From NCBI RefSeq assembly GCF_000819445.1, contig NZ_CP005286.1, forward strand, positions 248,001-312,000: a stretch of DNA of 64,000 nt, given 5' to 3'. Made by a program: the position numbers and the translations under genes. The DNA is from Corynebacterium humireducens NBRC 106098 = DSM 45392. Lineage in GTDB: Bacteria; Actinomycetota; Actinomycetes; Mycobacteriales; Mycobacteriaceae. Below the pieces are notes generated by a model. That model was not told where the DNA came from. It was given only the letters and a program-made list of their open reading frames with translations, and searched no databases. Below are positions 48,069-57,074 of the stretch, piece after piece; the first letter of the stretch is position 1, and each line of letters begins with the position of its first letter.

Positions 48069-48098
48069 ACAGGCCGTTCCCTCCGGGGGACGGCCTGT
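48069..48098. terminator. Intrinsic terminator after bS22
   Basis: ACAGGCCGT (48069-48077) pairs with ACGGCCTGT (48090-48098), extended by further G-C pairs inside the loop. It lies between convergent genes; the T-run is weak. Confidence 0.75.
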
Positions 48099-48114
48099 GG
48101 TGATTCCGGGGGGA

Positions 48115-49179
48115 CTACTGCTGGTGCGGAGTCGGACGCCTCCGGAACACCCGCCAAGAACCCAGGCTGGCCGCCGCGGTGAACAGGGCGGGCAGCCCGA
48201 AGGTGCGGATCGCACGGCGCACCGAACGGTAGTCCCGGACCTGCCAGCCGCGGCGCGCGGCCTCCTTGCGCAGCTTCGTGTCGGGGTTGATGGCCACGGC
48301 CGTGCCGACCATCGACAGCATGGGGATGTCGTTGATGGAGTCCGAGTAGGCGGTGCAGCGCTGCAGGTCGAGCTGCTCGATGGCGGCCAGGGCGGCGACG
48401 GCGTGCTTCTTGCCGGGCCCGTGGAGGATGTCGCCGACGAGGCGGCCGGTGAAGCGGCCGTCCTCGACCTCGGCGACGGTGCCCAGCGCCCCGGTGAACC
48501 CGAAACGCCGCGCCAGGATCTGGGCGAGCTGGACGGGGGTGGCCGACACCAGCCACACCTGGTGGCCGGCGTTGAGGTGCATGCGGGCCAGTTCGCGGGT
48601 GGCGGGCCAGGCCTTGTCGATCATGGAGGAGTCGACGATGTCCTCGCACAGTTCCACGAGCTCGTCGACACGCCTGCCCCGGATGAACTCGAGGGCCTGG
48701 TTGCGGCCCTCCGCGACGTCGGCGGCGTTCTCGGAGCCGGTGACGCGGAACTTGATCTGCTTCCAGGCGATCGGGAGTATCTCGGAGAGGCGGAAGTACT
48801 TCCGGCGGGCCAGTCCCATGGCGAACACGATCAGGGAGGAACCCTGGATGAGGGTGTTGTCCACGTCGAAGAAGGCGGCGGCGCCGACGTCCTGCGGGAT
48901 GTCGGGGTCCGGCACGGAGATGTGGAGGCCGCCGGCGGCCTCGATGGAGCCGGAGACGGAGTCGACGCCCGAGGAGAAGGCGTCGAGCTCGATGCCGAAG
49001 GTCTCCTGGACGGCGGCTGCCGCGGCGGCCTCGCCGGCGGTGCGCTGCGACTCCTCGTCGATGGGCGGCAGGGCGCGGTCCTCGAGGAAGCGCCGGAGGT
49101 TGCCTCGGGTGGCGCTCCAGCTGGCGAGGAACTCCGCAGGCGTTCCGGGGAACAGGGGATCCGGGTGGGAGGGGCTCAC
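48115..49179 (-). CDS. HAD-IB family phosphatase (SerB1-like)
   Basis: A 354-residue protein with a low-complexity N-terminus of about 110 residues and a HAD-IB phosphatase domain: AFFDVDNTLIQGSSL (Asp nucleophile and general acid), WLVSATPVQLAQIL (motif II Ser), and AYSDSINDIPMLSMVG (motif IV). A basic amphipathic C-terminus follows. The M. tuberculosis counterpart in this place is serB1. Phosphoserine is the obvious candidate, but lipid or glycerol phosphates are possible. The start is a GTG at 49179. Confidence 0.82.
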   Translation of the reverse strand: MSPSHPDPLFPGTPAEFLASWSATRGNLRRFLEDRALPPIDEESQRTAGEAAAAAAVQETFGIELDAFSSGVDSVSGSIEAAGGLHISVPDPDIPQDVGAAAFFDVDNTLIQGSSLIVFAMGLARRKYFRLSEILPIAWKQIKFRVTGSENAADVAEGRNQALEFIRGRRVDELVELCEDIVDSSMIDKAWPATRELARMHLNAGHQVWLVSATPVQLAQILARRFGFTGALGTVAEVEDGRFTGRLVGDILHGPGKKHAVAALAAIEQLDLQRCTAYSDSINDIPMLSMVGTAVAINPDTKLRKEAARRGWQVRDYRSVRRAIRTFGLPALFTAAASLGSWRVFRRRPTPHQQ

Positions 49180-49268
49180 GTCGCGGTCCGAGCCTTCCTG
49201 TGTGCTTCGGTGGATGGGTGGGGCGGTATCGTGTCCATGGTAGGCCCGGATGAAGGAGACTGTGGACC

Positions 49269-49505
49269 ATGGCGGAGTCGGTGGAGCTGTTGATCCGGAC
49301 GACGTGTGGCTCGTGCGCGCGCGTCGAGAAGCAGATCACGCCTGTCGTGGAGGCGGCGGGACTGGTGCTCGACGTGGTCAACGTCGACGAGGACCGGGGT
49401 CTGAAACTCGAGTTCGGTGACCGTGTTCCCGTGGTGCTCGTCGACGGCGACGAGTTCGCGTGCTGGGAGGTCGACAGTGAAGAACTTGCGGCGGCGCTGG
49501 CCTGA
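49269..49505 (+). CDS. Glutaredoxin-like thiol protein
   Basis: A 78-residue thioredoxin-fold protein with the redox motif TTCGSCARV (CGSC) near the N-terminus and the cis-Pro loop GDRVPVVLVDGDEFACWEV. It matches the DUF836/glutaredoxin-like family and the position of Rv0508 in M. tuberculosis, just before hemA. In a mycothiol-using organism it may reduce disulfides with mycothiol; partner unknown. Divergent from the SerB1-like gene. Confidence 0.85.
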   Translation: MAESVELLIRTTCGSCARVEKQITPVVEAAGLVLDVVNVDEDRGLKLEFGDRVPVVLVDGDEFACWEVDSEELAAALA

Positions 49506-49553
49506 TCGGGCCGGTCGGCTGTGGATTTCCCGCACATCGGGGGTATCCTTTTG

Positions 49554-49559
49554 TATGAT
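49554..49559 (+). promoter_or_regulatory. -10 element of the hemA promoter
   Basis: TATGAT preceded by TTG; no good -35. A CACCC-GGGTG inverted repeat follows in the leader. The hemA start is about 75 bases downstream of the expected transcription start. Confidence 0.5.
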
Positions 49560-49640
49560 CCACCCCGCGGGTGTGTGCACGGCACGCCCCGGGGTCTGTG
49601 AATTGAAGTGTCCGTGATGCGGAAAGCGGTGAAGGAAAAC

Positions 49641-50972
49641 GTGAGTGTGCTCGTCGTGGGAATGTCTCACCGGTCGGCACCGGTGGCGCTGCTCGAGCGA
49701 CTGAGTATGGATGAGACCGTCCGCCACGACACGACCTCACGCCTGGTGCAACGCCCCTCGCTCAGTGAGGCGATGATCGTGTCCACGTGCAACAGGCTCG
49801 AGATCTACTCGGTGACCAACTCGTTCCACTCCGGCGTCCAGGACGTCGTCGAGGTGCTCCACGAGATCTCCGACGTCGACATCGACACCCTCCGCGGCTA
49901 CCTCTACGTCCGGTACGCGGACGCGGCGGCCGAGCACATGATGGTGGTCGCCTCCGGTCTCGACTCCATGGTCGTCGGCGAACAGCAGATCATCGGCCAG
50001 GTGCGCACCGCGTACCAGGAGGCCAGTGAGAAGGGCACCGTCGGACAGACGCTGCACCGCCTGGCGCAGACCGCCCTGCACACCGGCAAGCGCGTCCACT
50101 CGGAGACCGACATCGACGACGCCGGCGCCTCCATGGTCTCCGTCGCCGTCGACGAGGCCCTCGTGCACCTCCGCGCCGAGAATCTGGAGGGTCGTGTCGC
50201 CCTCGTCCTCGGCGCCGGGGCGATGGCCTCCCTGGCGGCGACGCACCTGGGCCGGCTCGGTGTGGAGAAGCTCGTCATCTCCAACCGCACCCGCAGCCGC
50301 GCGGAACGCCTCGCCGAGCACTCCCGTGAGGCGGGCGTCCCGGCCGACGTCATCGACTTCGACGACCGTGCCTCCGCCCTGTCCTACGTCGACCTCGCGG
50401 TCTCCGCGACGGGCGCCGACGACTTCACCATCACCCCCGCCGACATCCCGGCGGAGCGCCCCCGCGACCTCATGCTCGTCGACCTGTCCATGCCGCGTGA
50501 CATCGACGACGCCGTCGTCGAGTCCGAGGGCGTGCACCTGGTCAACATCGAGCGCCTCCACCAGACCATCTCCGGCCGCGGCGAGAACGCCACCGGACAC
50601 GAGGAGGCGCTGGCCATCGTCGCGGAGCAGCTGCAGGAGTACAGCTCCGAGCAGCGGGTCCGCGACGTCGTCCCCGCCGTGTCCGCCCTGCGCCGGCACG
50701 CCGCGGAGCTCATCGAGTCGGAACTGGACCGCCTGCGCGGGCGTACCCCGGCCATCGACGACCCCGACTTCGAGGAGGTGTCGCGGACGGTGCGCCGGGT
50801 CGTCGACAAGCTCCTCCACGAGCCGACCGTGCGCGTGAAGCAGCTCGCCGCCGAGTCCGGCGTCGTGTCCTATGAATCCGCGCTCCAGGAGCTGTTCGGC
50901 CTCCAGACCGAGGCTCCGGCCGTCGCCGTCGACGTCGCCGACCTGCCCGAGGGCAAGCTCACCACCAACTAA
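49641..50972 (+). CDS. hemA: Glutamyl-tRNA reductase
   Basis: A 443-residue enzyme that reduces glutamyl-tRNA to glutamate-1-semialdehyde, the committed heme step. [20 protein letters not shown] is the N-terminal catalytic domain, with the active Cys in [30 protein letters not shown] is the core signature; [21 protein letters not shown] binds NADPH. The GTG at 49641 has AAGGA just upstream and gives the start usual for HemA; a longer in-frame reading adds 11 residues. It is followed by hemC after 11 bases. Confidence 0.95.
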   Translation: MSVLVVGMSHRSAPVALLERLSMDETVRHDTTSRLVQRPSLSEAMIVSTCNRLEIYSVTNSFHSGVQDVVEVLHEISDVDIDTLRGYLYVRYADAAAEHMMVVASGLDSMVVGEQQIIGQVRTAYQEASEKGTVGQTLHRLAQTALHTGKRVHSETDIDDAGASMVSVAVDEALVHLRAENLEGRVALVLGAGAMASLAATHLGRLGVEKLVISNRTRSRAERLAEHSREAGVPADVIDFDDRASALSYVDLAVSATGADDFTITPADIPAERPRDLMLVDLSMPRDIDDAVVESEGVHLVNIERLHQTISGRGENATGHEEALAIVAEQLQEYSSEQRVRDVVPAVSALRRHAAELIESELDRLRGRTPAIDDPDFEEVSRTVRRVVDKLLHEPTVRVKQLAAESGVVSYESALQELFGLQTEAPAVAVDVADLPEGKLTTN

Positions 50973-50983
50973 GGAGAACACAC

Positions 50984-51883
50984 GTGACCCGCACGACCCT
51001 GAAGATCGGTACCCGCCGCTCCAACCTCGCCACCACCCAGTCCGGGCACATGCGTGACGCCCTCATTGCCGCCGGTTACGAAGCCGAGCTGCACCTGGTG
51101 ACCACCGCCGGTGACGTCAACATGGCGCCCGTCGAGCGCATCGGCGTCGGCGTGTTCACCCAGGCGCTGCGGGAGGCCCTGCACGCCGGGGAATGCGACA
51201 TCGCGGTCCATTCCTTCAAGGATCTGCCCACCGCCCCGGATGAGCGTTTCCACCTCGTCGTGCCCGTGCGCGCCGACGCCCGCGAGGCCCTCATCGCCCG
51301 CGACAACCTCACCCTGGAGCAGCTGCCGCAGGGCGCCCGGGTGGGCACATCCGCGCCGCGCCGCATCTCCCAGCTCAAGGCCGTGCGTCCGGACCTGGAC
51401 ATCCGTCCGCTGCGCGGCAACATCGAGACCCGCATGGGCTATGTCACCGACGGGGAGCTCGACGCCGTCGTGCTGGCCTACGCCGGCCTGTCCCGCGTCG
51501 GGCTGGGGGAGCGCGCCACCGAGGTCTTCGGCCCGGACGTGATCCTGCCCGCCCCGGCCCAGGGTGCCCTGGCCATCGAGTGCCGCGCCGATGATGAGGA
51601 GGCACGCGCCGCCATCGACCTGCTTCTCGACGCCGCCGCCTACACCTGCGCGAACACCGAGCGCATCGTGCTCAACCGTCTCGAGGCCGGCTGCACCGCC
51701 CCCGTCGCCTCCCATTCGACGATCGACGCCGACGGCACCATCCACCTCACCGCGGGTGTCTTCGCCCTCGACGGCTCCACCCAGCTGGTCTACGAGGGCT
51801 CCGGCACTGATCCGGTGACCCTCGGTGAGGCTGCCGCTGCTGATCTTCTGGGCCGCGGCGCGGCGAACCTGATCGACCGTTAG
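50984..51883 (+). CDS. hemC: Hydroxymethylbilane synthase (porphobilinogen deaminase)
   Basis: A 299-residue enzyme that joins four porphobilinogens. [21 protein letters not shown] is the N-terminus, [12 protein letters not shown] and [22 protein letters not shown] line the active site, and the dipyrromethane cofactor Cys is in [19 protein letters not shown] lies seven bases before the GTG. This is the last conserved heme gene before the accessory module. Confidence 0.96.
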   Translation: MTRTTLKIGTRRSNLATTQSGHMRDALIAAGYEAELHLVTTAGDVNMAPVERIGVGVFTQALREALHAGECDIAVHSFKDLPTAPDERFHLVVPVRADAREALIARDNLTLEQLPQGARVGTSAPRRISQLKAVRPDLDIRPLRGNIETRMGYVTDGELDAVVLAYAGLSRVGLGERATEVFGPDVILPAPAQGALAIECRADDEEARAAIDLLLDAAAYTCANTERIVLNRLEAGCTAPVASHSTIDADGTIHLTAGVFALDGSTQLVYEGSGTDPVTLGEAAAADLLGRGAANLIDR

Positions 51884-51911
51884 CCGGCGGGCGTATACAC
51901 TCGCCAACACC

Positions 51912-52283
51912 ATGGCTGTTCTGAAGATCAGCGACCGGCAGGTGACGGTCGCCCTTGACTGGTGGGAGAAGCTCGCGGCACGACGTTCGCACTTCACCAT
52001 CCCGACCCGTGTGATCACGGGTGTCTCCGTCGTCGATGACGCCTGCGGGCTGGCGCATGCCGTGCCCGCCGGGCGCCGTGCCCCCGGCACACGCATCCGC
52101 GGCGTCACCAACACCGGCACGTTCACCGCGGCGGACGGTACCGGGGCCAGCACCTTCGCGGTATGTCACGGCAGTGGTCTGGGCATCATCCTCGAGCTGA
52201 AGTCCGCCACCGTCAACCGCATCATCATCTCCACACCGCTGGCGGGGAAATACGCCGAGCAGCTGGCCGAGATCTGCCCCTGA
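51912..52283 (+). CDS. Hypothetical protein downstream of hemC
   Basis: A 123-residue soluble protein with many beta-strand-like stretches (RQVTVALDWWEKLAARRSHFTIPTRVITGVSVV in two segments; GLGIILELKSATVNRIIIS), ending KYAEQLAEICP. The pattern recalls small PH-like/DUF proteins with a short beta-barrel and C-terminal helix, but I do not recognise the family. TACACT at 51896-51901 may be its -10. Base composition is normal for the genome, so it probably belongs to the host rather than to the module that follows. Confidence 0.65.
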   Translation: MAVLKISDRQVTVALDWWEKLAARRSHFTIPTRVITGVSVVDDACGLAHAVPAGRRAPGTRIRGVTNTGTFTAADGTGASTFAVCHGSGLGIILELKSATVNRIIISTPLAGKYAEQLAEICP

Positions 52284-52368
52284 GGTAGGGGCGTCGACCA
52301 CTGGTGGGGGCCAGGGGTAGACGAAAGAGGATGGTGCAGTTCGCGGGGCTGTCGGACACTGGTTGCCG

Positions 52369-52391
52369 GGTCAGGCCGATGGGGCCTGACC
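52369..52391 (+). promoter_or_regulatory. Stem-loop in the leader of the secreted glycine-zipper gene
   Basis: GGTCAGGCC (52369-52377) and GGCCTGACC (52383-52391) form a perfect nine-base stem with a GATGG loop, 23 bases before the GTG. No T-run follows, so it is an operator or RNA element rather than a terminator. Confidence 0.5.
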
Positions 52392-52414
52392 ATGAGCACA
52401 GACAGGAATCTGTA

Positions 52415-53098
52415 GTGGCACATCGAATTACCACCGTGTTGCTGGCGACGAGTGTCGTGGCGGCCCTGGGGATGACAACTTTAGTTCCCACGGCGACAGC
52501 TGCCCCCAAATCCCTGGAGCTTCCGGCCCCGGGTCCGGTGAGTGCGGAAGCTGTGTATCTCGGGGAAGTCGATCTGATGCCGGAGCAGCAGGACTACTTC
52601 GACAATGTTGTCGCGATCGGCGCGGAGTTTGAATACGACGAAGAGGGAAAACTCACTCTTCCGACGAGCGACGCGTCGTTGCTTGATCAGGGCTTTTCGC
52701 GGGAAGAGATCCGGTTACTCCGCGAGAGCATTGCGGGAGCAGGGAATCACGTCGGTGCCGTTGCGCCTGACCGCACGCAATATCTTCCAGCCCCGAACGT
52801 TCACGTTTCGAATGGAACGCTCTACATTTCAAATCACGATCTGAAAGCCGGCATTGCGACCGGCATTGCCACAGCTGCAGCGATTGGCCCCGCAGCACTT
52901 CAGGCAGCATTCATCGCTCTGGGTACCATGCTTGGTGGCCCCGCGGGCACCATCATCGGCATTACCATTGCGATTGCAGGTGCGCCGAGCATGATCGAAT
53001 TGGCAGGACGGGTCACATTCGCTCTTGCCACGGGGCAAGGGACCTATATTCGTCCTGTTGCTTCGTACCCGCCCATGGAATTCGGGTACTGGCGGTAG
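52415..53098 (+). CDS. Secreted protein with C-terminal glycine-zipper hydrophobic domain
   Basis: A 227-residue protein with a signal peptide (VAHRITTVLLATSVVAALG, cleavage near TATAAP), an acidic middle region (residues 30-120), and a hydrophobic Gly/Ala-rich domain of about 75 residues (AGIATGIATAAAIGPAAL, LGTMLGGPAGTIIGITIAI) ending GTYIRPVASYPPMEFGYWR. GxxxG/GG repeats are typical of membrane-inserting or pore-forming peptides and some bacteriocins, but I recognise no family. The GTG at 52415 has AGGA eight bases upstream and gives the best signal peptide. GC is lower than in neighbouring genes, a sign of transfer. First gene of the accessory module. Confidence 0.65.
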   Translation: MAHRITTVLLATSVVAALGMTTLVPTATAAPKSLELPAPGPVSAEAVYLGEVDLMPEQQDYFDNVVAIGAEFEYDEEGKLTLPTSDASLLDQGFSREEIRLLRESIAGAGNHVGAVAPDRTQYLPAPNVHVSNGTLYISNHDLKAGIATGIATAAAIGPAALQAAFIALGTMLGGPAGTIIGITIAIAGAPSMIELAGRVTFALATGQGTYIRPVASYPPMEFGYWR

Positions 53099-53138
53099 CT
53101 TACTGCCTCACTTGATCAGCTGAAGAAGGGGTGAAGCC

Positions 53139-53504
53139 ATGACCTGGAGAGACACTGGAAAGTGGGTACTCCACCTTGCTCCGTTGATCTGGTGGGGAGG
53201 CCTCGCATCGTATGTGCGGGTGAGGTCCGCGACCCCCGGGAATCCCCCGGTCGGTGACCTCGCGGCGACTGTTCCGTTTATGGCCATCGGGCTCGTGGCA
53301 CTTGCCGCAATTGTCTGGTTGCGGAAGTCGGACCTGAAGCTGTTGACCACAGTATTCGTTGCGATGGCCACCATCACTCTGGCCGTGTTCGTTACCGACT
53401 GGGATGGCTGGAGTTTCTATCTCCCGGTTGGGTTGTCGGCGGTCGTGCTTCAGTACCTGGTGTACCGACCTTATTTGGGTGGCACGCGGAAGCGACAACA
53501 ATGA
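53139..53504 (+). CDS. Small four-helix membrane protein of the accessory module
   Basis: A 121-residue protein with about four membrane helices (around VLHLAPLIWWGGLASYV, ATVPFMAIGLVALAAIVWL, LTTVFVAMATITLAVFV and FYLPVGLSAVVLQYLVY) and a basic tail GGTRKRQQ. GAAGG precedes the ATG. Its stop overlaps the start of the kinase gene (ATGA), so it is translated together with the two-component system and may be a sensory partner or an immunity-type protein for the secreted neighbour. No family recognised. Confidence 0.68.
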   Translation: MTWRDTGKWVLHLAPLIWWGGLASYVRVRSATPGNPPVGDLAATVPFMAIGLVALAAIVWLRKSDLKLLTTVFVAMATITLAVFVTDWDGWSFYLPVGLSAVVLQYLVYRPYLGGTRKRQQ

Positions 53505-54604
53505 TCTGGCTTCGGCGCCGACTCGCCGACGGCGGGTGGGAGGTCCTGCTTGCCAGCGGCATCCTCGTCGCAGCGCTCATCCGGCAGGGGCACTGGTATA
53601 GCTGGTCCACCGCCTCCGCGCTCATCCTGTTCGCTGCGGTGTTCGTCGCCAACGTGAGCGGCGTCCGAGCCACGGTCATGGTGTGCTGTTCGCTCTTCTC
53701 CCTGTTCATTGACCCGGACCTCTGGCCAGGGCTCGCCCTGTACCAGGGCTTCATCATCGTTGAGCTGCTCTTTTTCCGCTGTTTTCACCGTTCTGCGATG
53801 ATTACTTCCGCAGCTGTCTTCGCGTGGTTCGCCGTGGCGGGTCCGGATGAGGTCGGCGTCTACGGGTTGACCCTGAATATCTACTTCGCTGTTGCCGGAC
53901 TTGTTGTCGCTTTCCTGGTGGCGCGGCTGAGAGTGCTGCTTCACGTCGAGAAGGAAAATCTTCGGCTCATGCGCAGTGTCGTTGAGAATCAGCTTCGCAG
54001 CGACCTCGCTGTTCGGGTCCACGATGACATTGCCGGCTCTCTCACCCGGGTGGTTCTTCGGGCGGAGCGCCTGAGAGAAACCATGAACAATGACCGGGCC
54101 TCGAGCGAGGCCTCTGAGATCGCGCATTCCGCACGGCAGGCACTCCAAGGGGCTCATCACCTGATCACTGGGCTCGCCCGCGGCTCCGGGTCCCCGGAAG
54201 TCGATGCGGTGACCATCGAACAGGCGTTACGGAAACACTCGGCACTGCTGGCGCAGCTCGGGATGCCCGTGGACGCCAGCATTGAAGGCACACCAGCACA
54301 AGTTCCACCAGAGACCAATGACCTGATCAGACAAGCTCTCGCTGAAGGCGTACTCAATGTCGCGAAGCACGGTGCGGCTAATGAGACGGTCCGCATCCGT
54401 CTCGACTACGGGGATGCGGCGATCCTGCAGATCGTCAACCAACTCAATGCCAACCCCGACGCCCCGTCGACAGGAAGTGGTATGGGTATTCAAAGCATGC
54501 GCCGCGCGTTCACAGCCGCGGGCGGAACACTCCACGCGGAGGCAGCGGGTAATGTGTGGATGCTGGTCGCAAAGTTGCCACTGAAGACGAAGGAGAGTGC
54601 GTGA
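53501..54604 (+). CDS. NarL-family sensor histidine kinase
   Basis: A 367-residue kinase with about five N-terminal membrane helices (residues 10-150) and almost no extracytoplasmic domain, suggesting an intramembrane-sensing kinase. The phospho-His (about residue 174) lies in AVRVHDDIAGSLTRVVLRAERL of a HisKA_3-type domain. The ATP domain has an N-box (LAEGVLNVAKHGAA) and a G-rich loop (STGSGMGIQSMRRAF). Overlaps of four bases at both ends tie it to the membrane protein and to the response regulator. Confidence 0.85.
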   Translation: MIWLRRRLADGGWEVLLASGILVAALIRQGHWYSWSTASALILFAAVFVANVSGVRATVMVCCSLFSLFIDPDLWPGLALYQGFIIVELLFFRCFHRSAMITSAAVFAWFAVAGPDEVGVYGLTLNIYFAVAGLVVAFLVARLRVLLHVEKENLRLMRSVVENQLRSDLAVRVHDDIAGSLTRVVLRAERLRETMNNDRASSEASEIAHSARQALQGAHHLITGLARGSGSPEVDAVTIEQALRKHSALLAQLGMPVDASIEGTPAQVPPETNDLIRQALAEGVLNVAKHGAANETVRIRLDYGDAAILQIVNQLNANPDAPSTGSGMGIQSMRRAFTAAGGTLHAEAAGNVWMLVAKLPLKTKESA

Positions 54605-55233
54605 GTCCCACCCGTCTCCTTGTGGTTGACGATGACCCGCAGGTCCTCGACGTTCTCCCGTCCTACTTCACTGAAGCGGACGGGTTCGTCCTTGCAGGCA
54701 CTGCCGCCGACGGCTTTCAGGCCCTCGATGCAGTCGCCAGGCTGCACGTCGATCTGGTCCTCACCGACGTCCGGATGCCGGGGATGGATGGCGTGGAACT
54801 GGCACGTCGTCTGGCGCAGAACCCCCACGGCCCCGGTTGTCTCGCCCTGACGAGCTACAACGACGAAGTCGCCATGGTGACGTTGCTGAGGGCGGGCGCA
54901 CGGGGTTATGTGAAAAAGTCTGCACCCCCGGAGGAGGTCCGCCGGGCGGCCAAAGTCGCCGCCGGGGGAGGAGTGGTCATGTCCGGGCAGGTTGCGGCGG
55001 CGCTGCGGAGCAACCTCCGTCACCCCGAACCGCCGACAGACGGTTTCACTGACAGGGAGATGAGCGTCCTCCGGCAGGTGCTCCTGGGTAAATCCAACAA
55101 AGGCATCGCCACCGATCTGCACCTGGCCGAGGGAAGCGTAAAGAAATACGTGTCCGCCCTGCTCCTCAAGTTCGGCGTCCCATCCCGGCTGGAACTGGTG
55201 GTGAGGGCCATGGAACGGGGCTTCCGTCCGTGA
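54601..55233 (+). CDS. NarL/LuxR-family response regulator
   Basis: A 210-residue regulator. Receiver: VVDDDPQVLD acidic pair, phospho-Asp56 in LVLTDVRMPGMDG, LTSYND and the Lys in GYVKKSAPPEEV. Output: LuxR helix-turn-helix in FTDREMSVLRQVLLGKSNKGIATDLHLAEGSVKKYVSALLLKFG (in part). The GTG at 54601 overlaps the kinase stop (GTGA). It likely controls the secreted glycine-zipper gene upstream. Confidence 0.88.
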   Translation: MSPTRLLVVDDDPQVLDVLPSYFTEADGFVLAGTAADGFQALDAVARLHVDLVLTDVRMPGMDGVELARRLAQNPHGPGCLALTSYNDEVAMVTLLRAGARGYVKKSAPPEEVRRAAKVAAGGGVVMSGQVAAALRSNLRHPEPPTDGFTDREMSVLRQVLLGKSNKGIATDLHLAEGSVKKYVSALLLKFGVPSRLELVVRAMERGFRP

Positions 55234-55278
55234 GTCCCGGCAGCCGGAGTTTTCGTATTCCGGCGTTCCTAATTTAAG

Positions 55279-55293
55279 GTGTGAATACCACAC
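55279..55293. promoter_or_regulatory. Palindrome GTGTG-N5-CACAC upstream of hemD
   Basis: A perfect five-base inverted repeat in the 162-base gap before hemD. It could be an operator of hemD or of the response regulator. No regulator can be assigned. Confidence 0.35.
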
Positions 55294-55395
55294 TGTGTAC
55301 GCCCCCGAATGATATGGCCCCCTTTGAAGCCCTCCGACGGGGCGTGCATCTGTGTCATGCCCTGTTGTGAGTAGTCCACACTAGAAAAGATCTGT

Positions 55396-57072
55396 ATGAG
55401 CATGGTCCCTCAGACCTCCCAGCCGGGAAAGGTCGTCTTCGTCGGCGCAGGCCCCGGAAACCCCGAGCTGCTGACCGTTCGTGCCCGCGAGGTCCTCGCT
55501 GCAACATCCATCGCCGTGACCGACCCGGGCGTGCTCAATGGTGTGCGCGAGGTGGTGGCCTCCGCGCTGCCCGTTCCCCAGGAGCGTCTCGACGCCGCCG
55601 AGGCCGAGTACGAGCGCATCTGCGCCGAGGCCAAGGAGGCCGGCGCCCGCCGCCGTCCTCCGCGCCCGCCGGCACCGACCGCCGCTGACATCCGCGAGGT
55701 CATCTCCGCCCGACCCGATGAGATCGTCGCGCAGCTGCGTGACGCCCTCGCGGAGGATGACGGCGATGTCATCCGCCTGGTCACCGGCAACCCCCTGACC
55801 CGTGATTCCACGATGGCGGAGATCGCCGCCGTCGCCGCCGCCGGCATGGAGTTCCAGGTCGTGCCGGGCATGTCCCTGCCTTCCACGGTGCCCTCCTTCG
55901 CCGGTATCGGCCTCGGCTCCACCTACACGGAGACCGACGTCACCGGCAACAACATCGACTGGGATCAGCTCGCCTCCGCCCCGCAGCCGCTCGTGCTGCA
56001 GGCCACCGCAGACGACCTGCCGACCATCGCCACGGAGCTGTCCGCCCGCGGCATGGTCCCCGAGACCCCGGTCTCCGTCACCGTCAACGGCACCACCCGC
56101 CTGCAGCGCACCCATGACGCCACCCTGGGTACCCTGGGCCGTCTGGATGCCGAGCTGCCGGGTCAGCTGGTGGTCACCCTGGGCAAGGGCGTCGACGACC
56201 GCACCAAGTACTCCTGGTGGGAGAACCGTCCGCTCTACGGCTGGCGCGTGCTGGTGCCGCGTACCAAGGAGCAGGCCGCTGCGATGAGTGCGCGCCTGTC
56301 CGGCTACGGCGCCATCCCGCAGTCCGTGCCGACGATCTCCGTGGAGCCGCCGCGCAACCCGGCCCAGATGGAGCGCGCCATCAAGGGCATCGTCGAGGGC
56401 CGCTACCAGTGGGTCGTGTTCACCTCCGTCAACGCCGTCTCCGCGGTGTGGGAGAAGATCGTCGAGTTCGGCCTCGACGCCCGCTCCTTCGCAGGTGTCC
56501 GCCTGGCGGCCGTCGGCACGAAGACCGCCAAGGCCATCAGCGACCTGGGCATGACCCCCGAGCTACTGCCGGCCGTGACCGAGCAGAACGCCGCGGGCAT
56601 CGTCAAGGTGTTCCCCGAGTACGTCGAGGACCTCGACCCCGTCGGGCGCGTCCTGCTGCCGCGGGCGGACATCGCCACCGACGTCCTCGTCGACGGACTC
56701 GTCGACCTGGGCTGGGAGGTCGACGACGTCGTCGCCTACCGCACCGTCCGGGCCGCCCCGCCGTCCGCCGACATCCGCGAGATGATCAAGTCCGGTGGCT
56801 TCGACGCCGTCTGCTTCACTTCGTCCTCGACGGTGAAGAATCTCGTCGGCATCGCCGGTAAGCCGCACCCGCGCACCATCATCGCATGCATCGGTCCCAT
56901 GACCGAGGCCACCGCGAAGGAGATGGGCCTGCGCGTCGACGTGGTCCCGGAGATCGCCGAGGTCCCGGAACTCGTCGACGCTCTCGCGGACCACGTCGCC
57001 GGACTGCGTGCCGCCGGGCAGCTGCCGCCGCCGCGCAAGAAGCGCCGCACGCGCCGGAAGACGACCTCCTAG
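55396..57072 (+). CDS. hemD: Uroporphyrinogen-III synthase fused to a degenerate SUMT-like domain
   Basis: A 558-residue two-domain protein. Residues 1-270 resemble a SAM uroporphyrinogen methyltransferase: VVFVGAGPGNPELLTVRAREVL is intact, but the usual YD motif, RLKGGDPF and GRGGEE are replaced (VTDPGVL, RLVTGNPLTRDS) and a Pro/Arg-rich insert occurs near residue 75. Residues 280-530 are HemD (RVLVPRTKEQAAAMSARL, VVFTSVNAVSAVWEKI, VAAVGTKTAKAI as LAAVGTKTAKAI, AVCFTSSSTVKNL), which closes the tetrapyrrole ring. The tail is Arg/Lys-rich. ATG 55396, or 55402; weak ribosome site. Confidence 0.88.
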   Translation: MSMVPQTSQPGKVVFVGAGPGNPELLTVRAREVLAATSIAVTDPGVLNGVREVVASALPVPQERLDAAEAEYERICAEAKEAGARRRPPRPPAPTAADIREVISARPDEIVAQLRDALAEDDGDVIRLVTGNPLTRDSTMAEIAAVAAAGMEFQVVPGMSLPSTVPSFAGIGLGSTYTETDVTGNNIDWDQLASAPQPLVLQATADDLPTIATELSARGMVPETPVSVTVNGTTRLQRTHDATLGTLGRLDAELPGQLVVTLGKGVDDRTKYSWWENRPLYGWRVLVPRTKEQAAAMSARLSGYGAIPQSVPTISVEPPRNPAQMERAIKGIVEGRYQWVVFTSVNAVSAVWEKIVEFGLDARSFAGVRLAAVGTKTAKAISDLGMTPELLPAVTEQNAAGIVKVFPEYVEDLDPVGRVLLPRADIATDVLVDGLVDLGWEVDDVVAYRTVRAAPPSADIREMIKSGGFDAVCFTSSSTVKNLVGIAGKPHPRTIIACIGPMTEATAKEMGLRVDVVPEIAEVPELVDALADHVAGLRAAGQLPPPRKKRRTRRKTTS

Positions 57073-57074
57073 TC

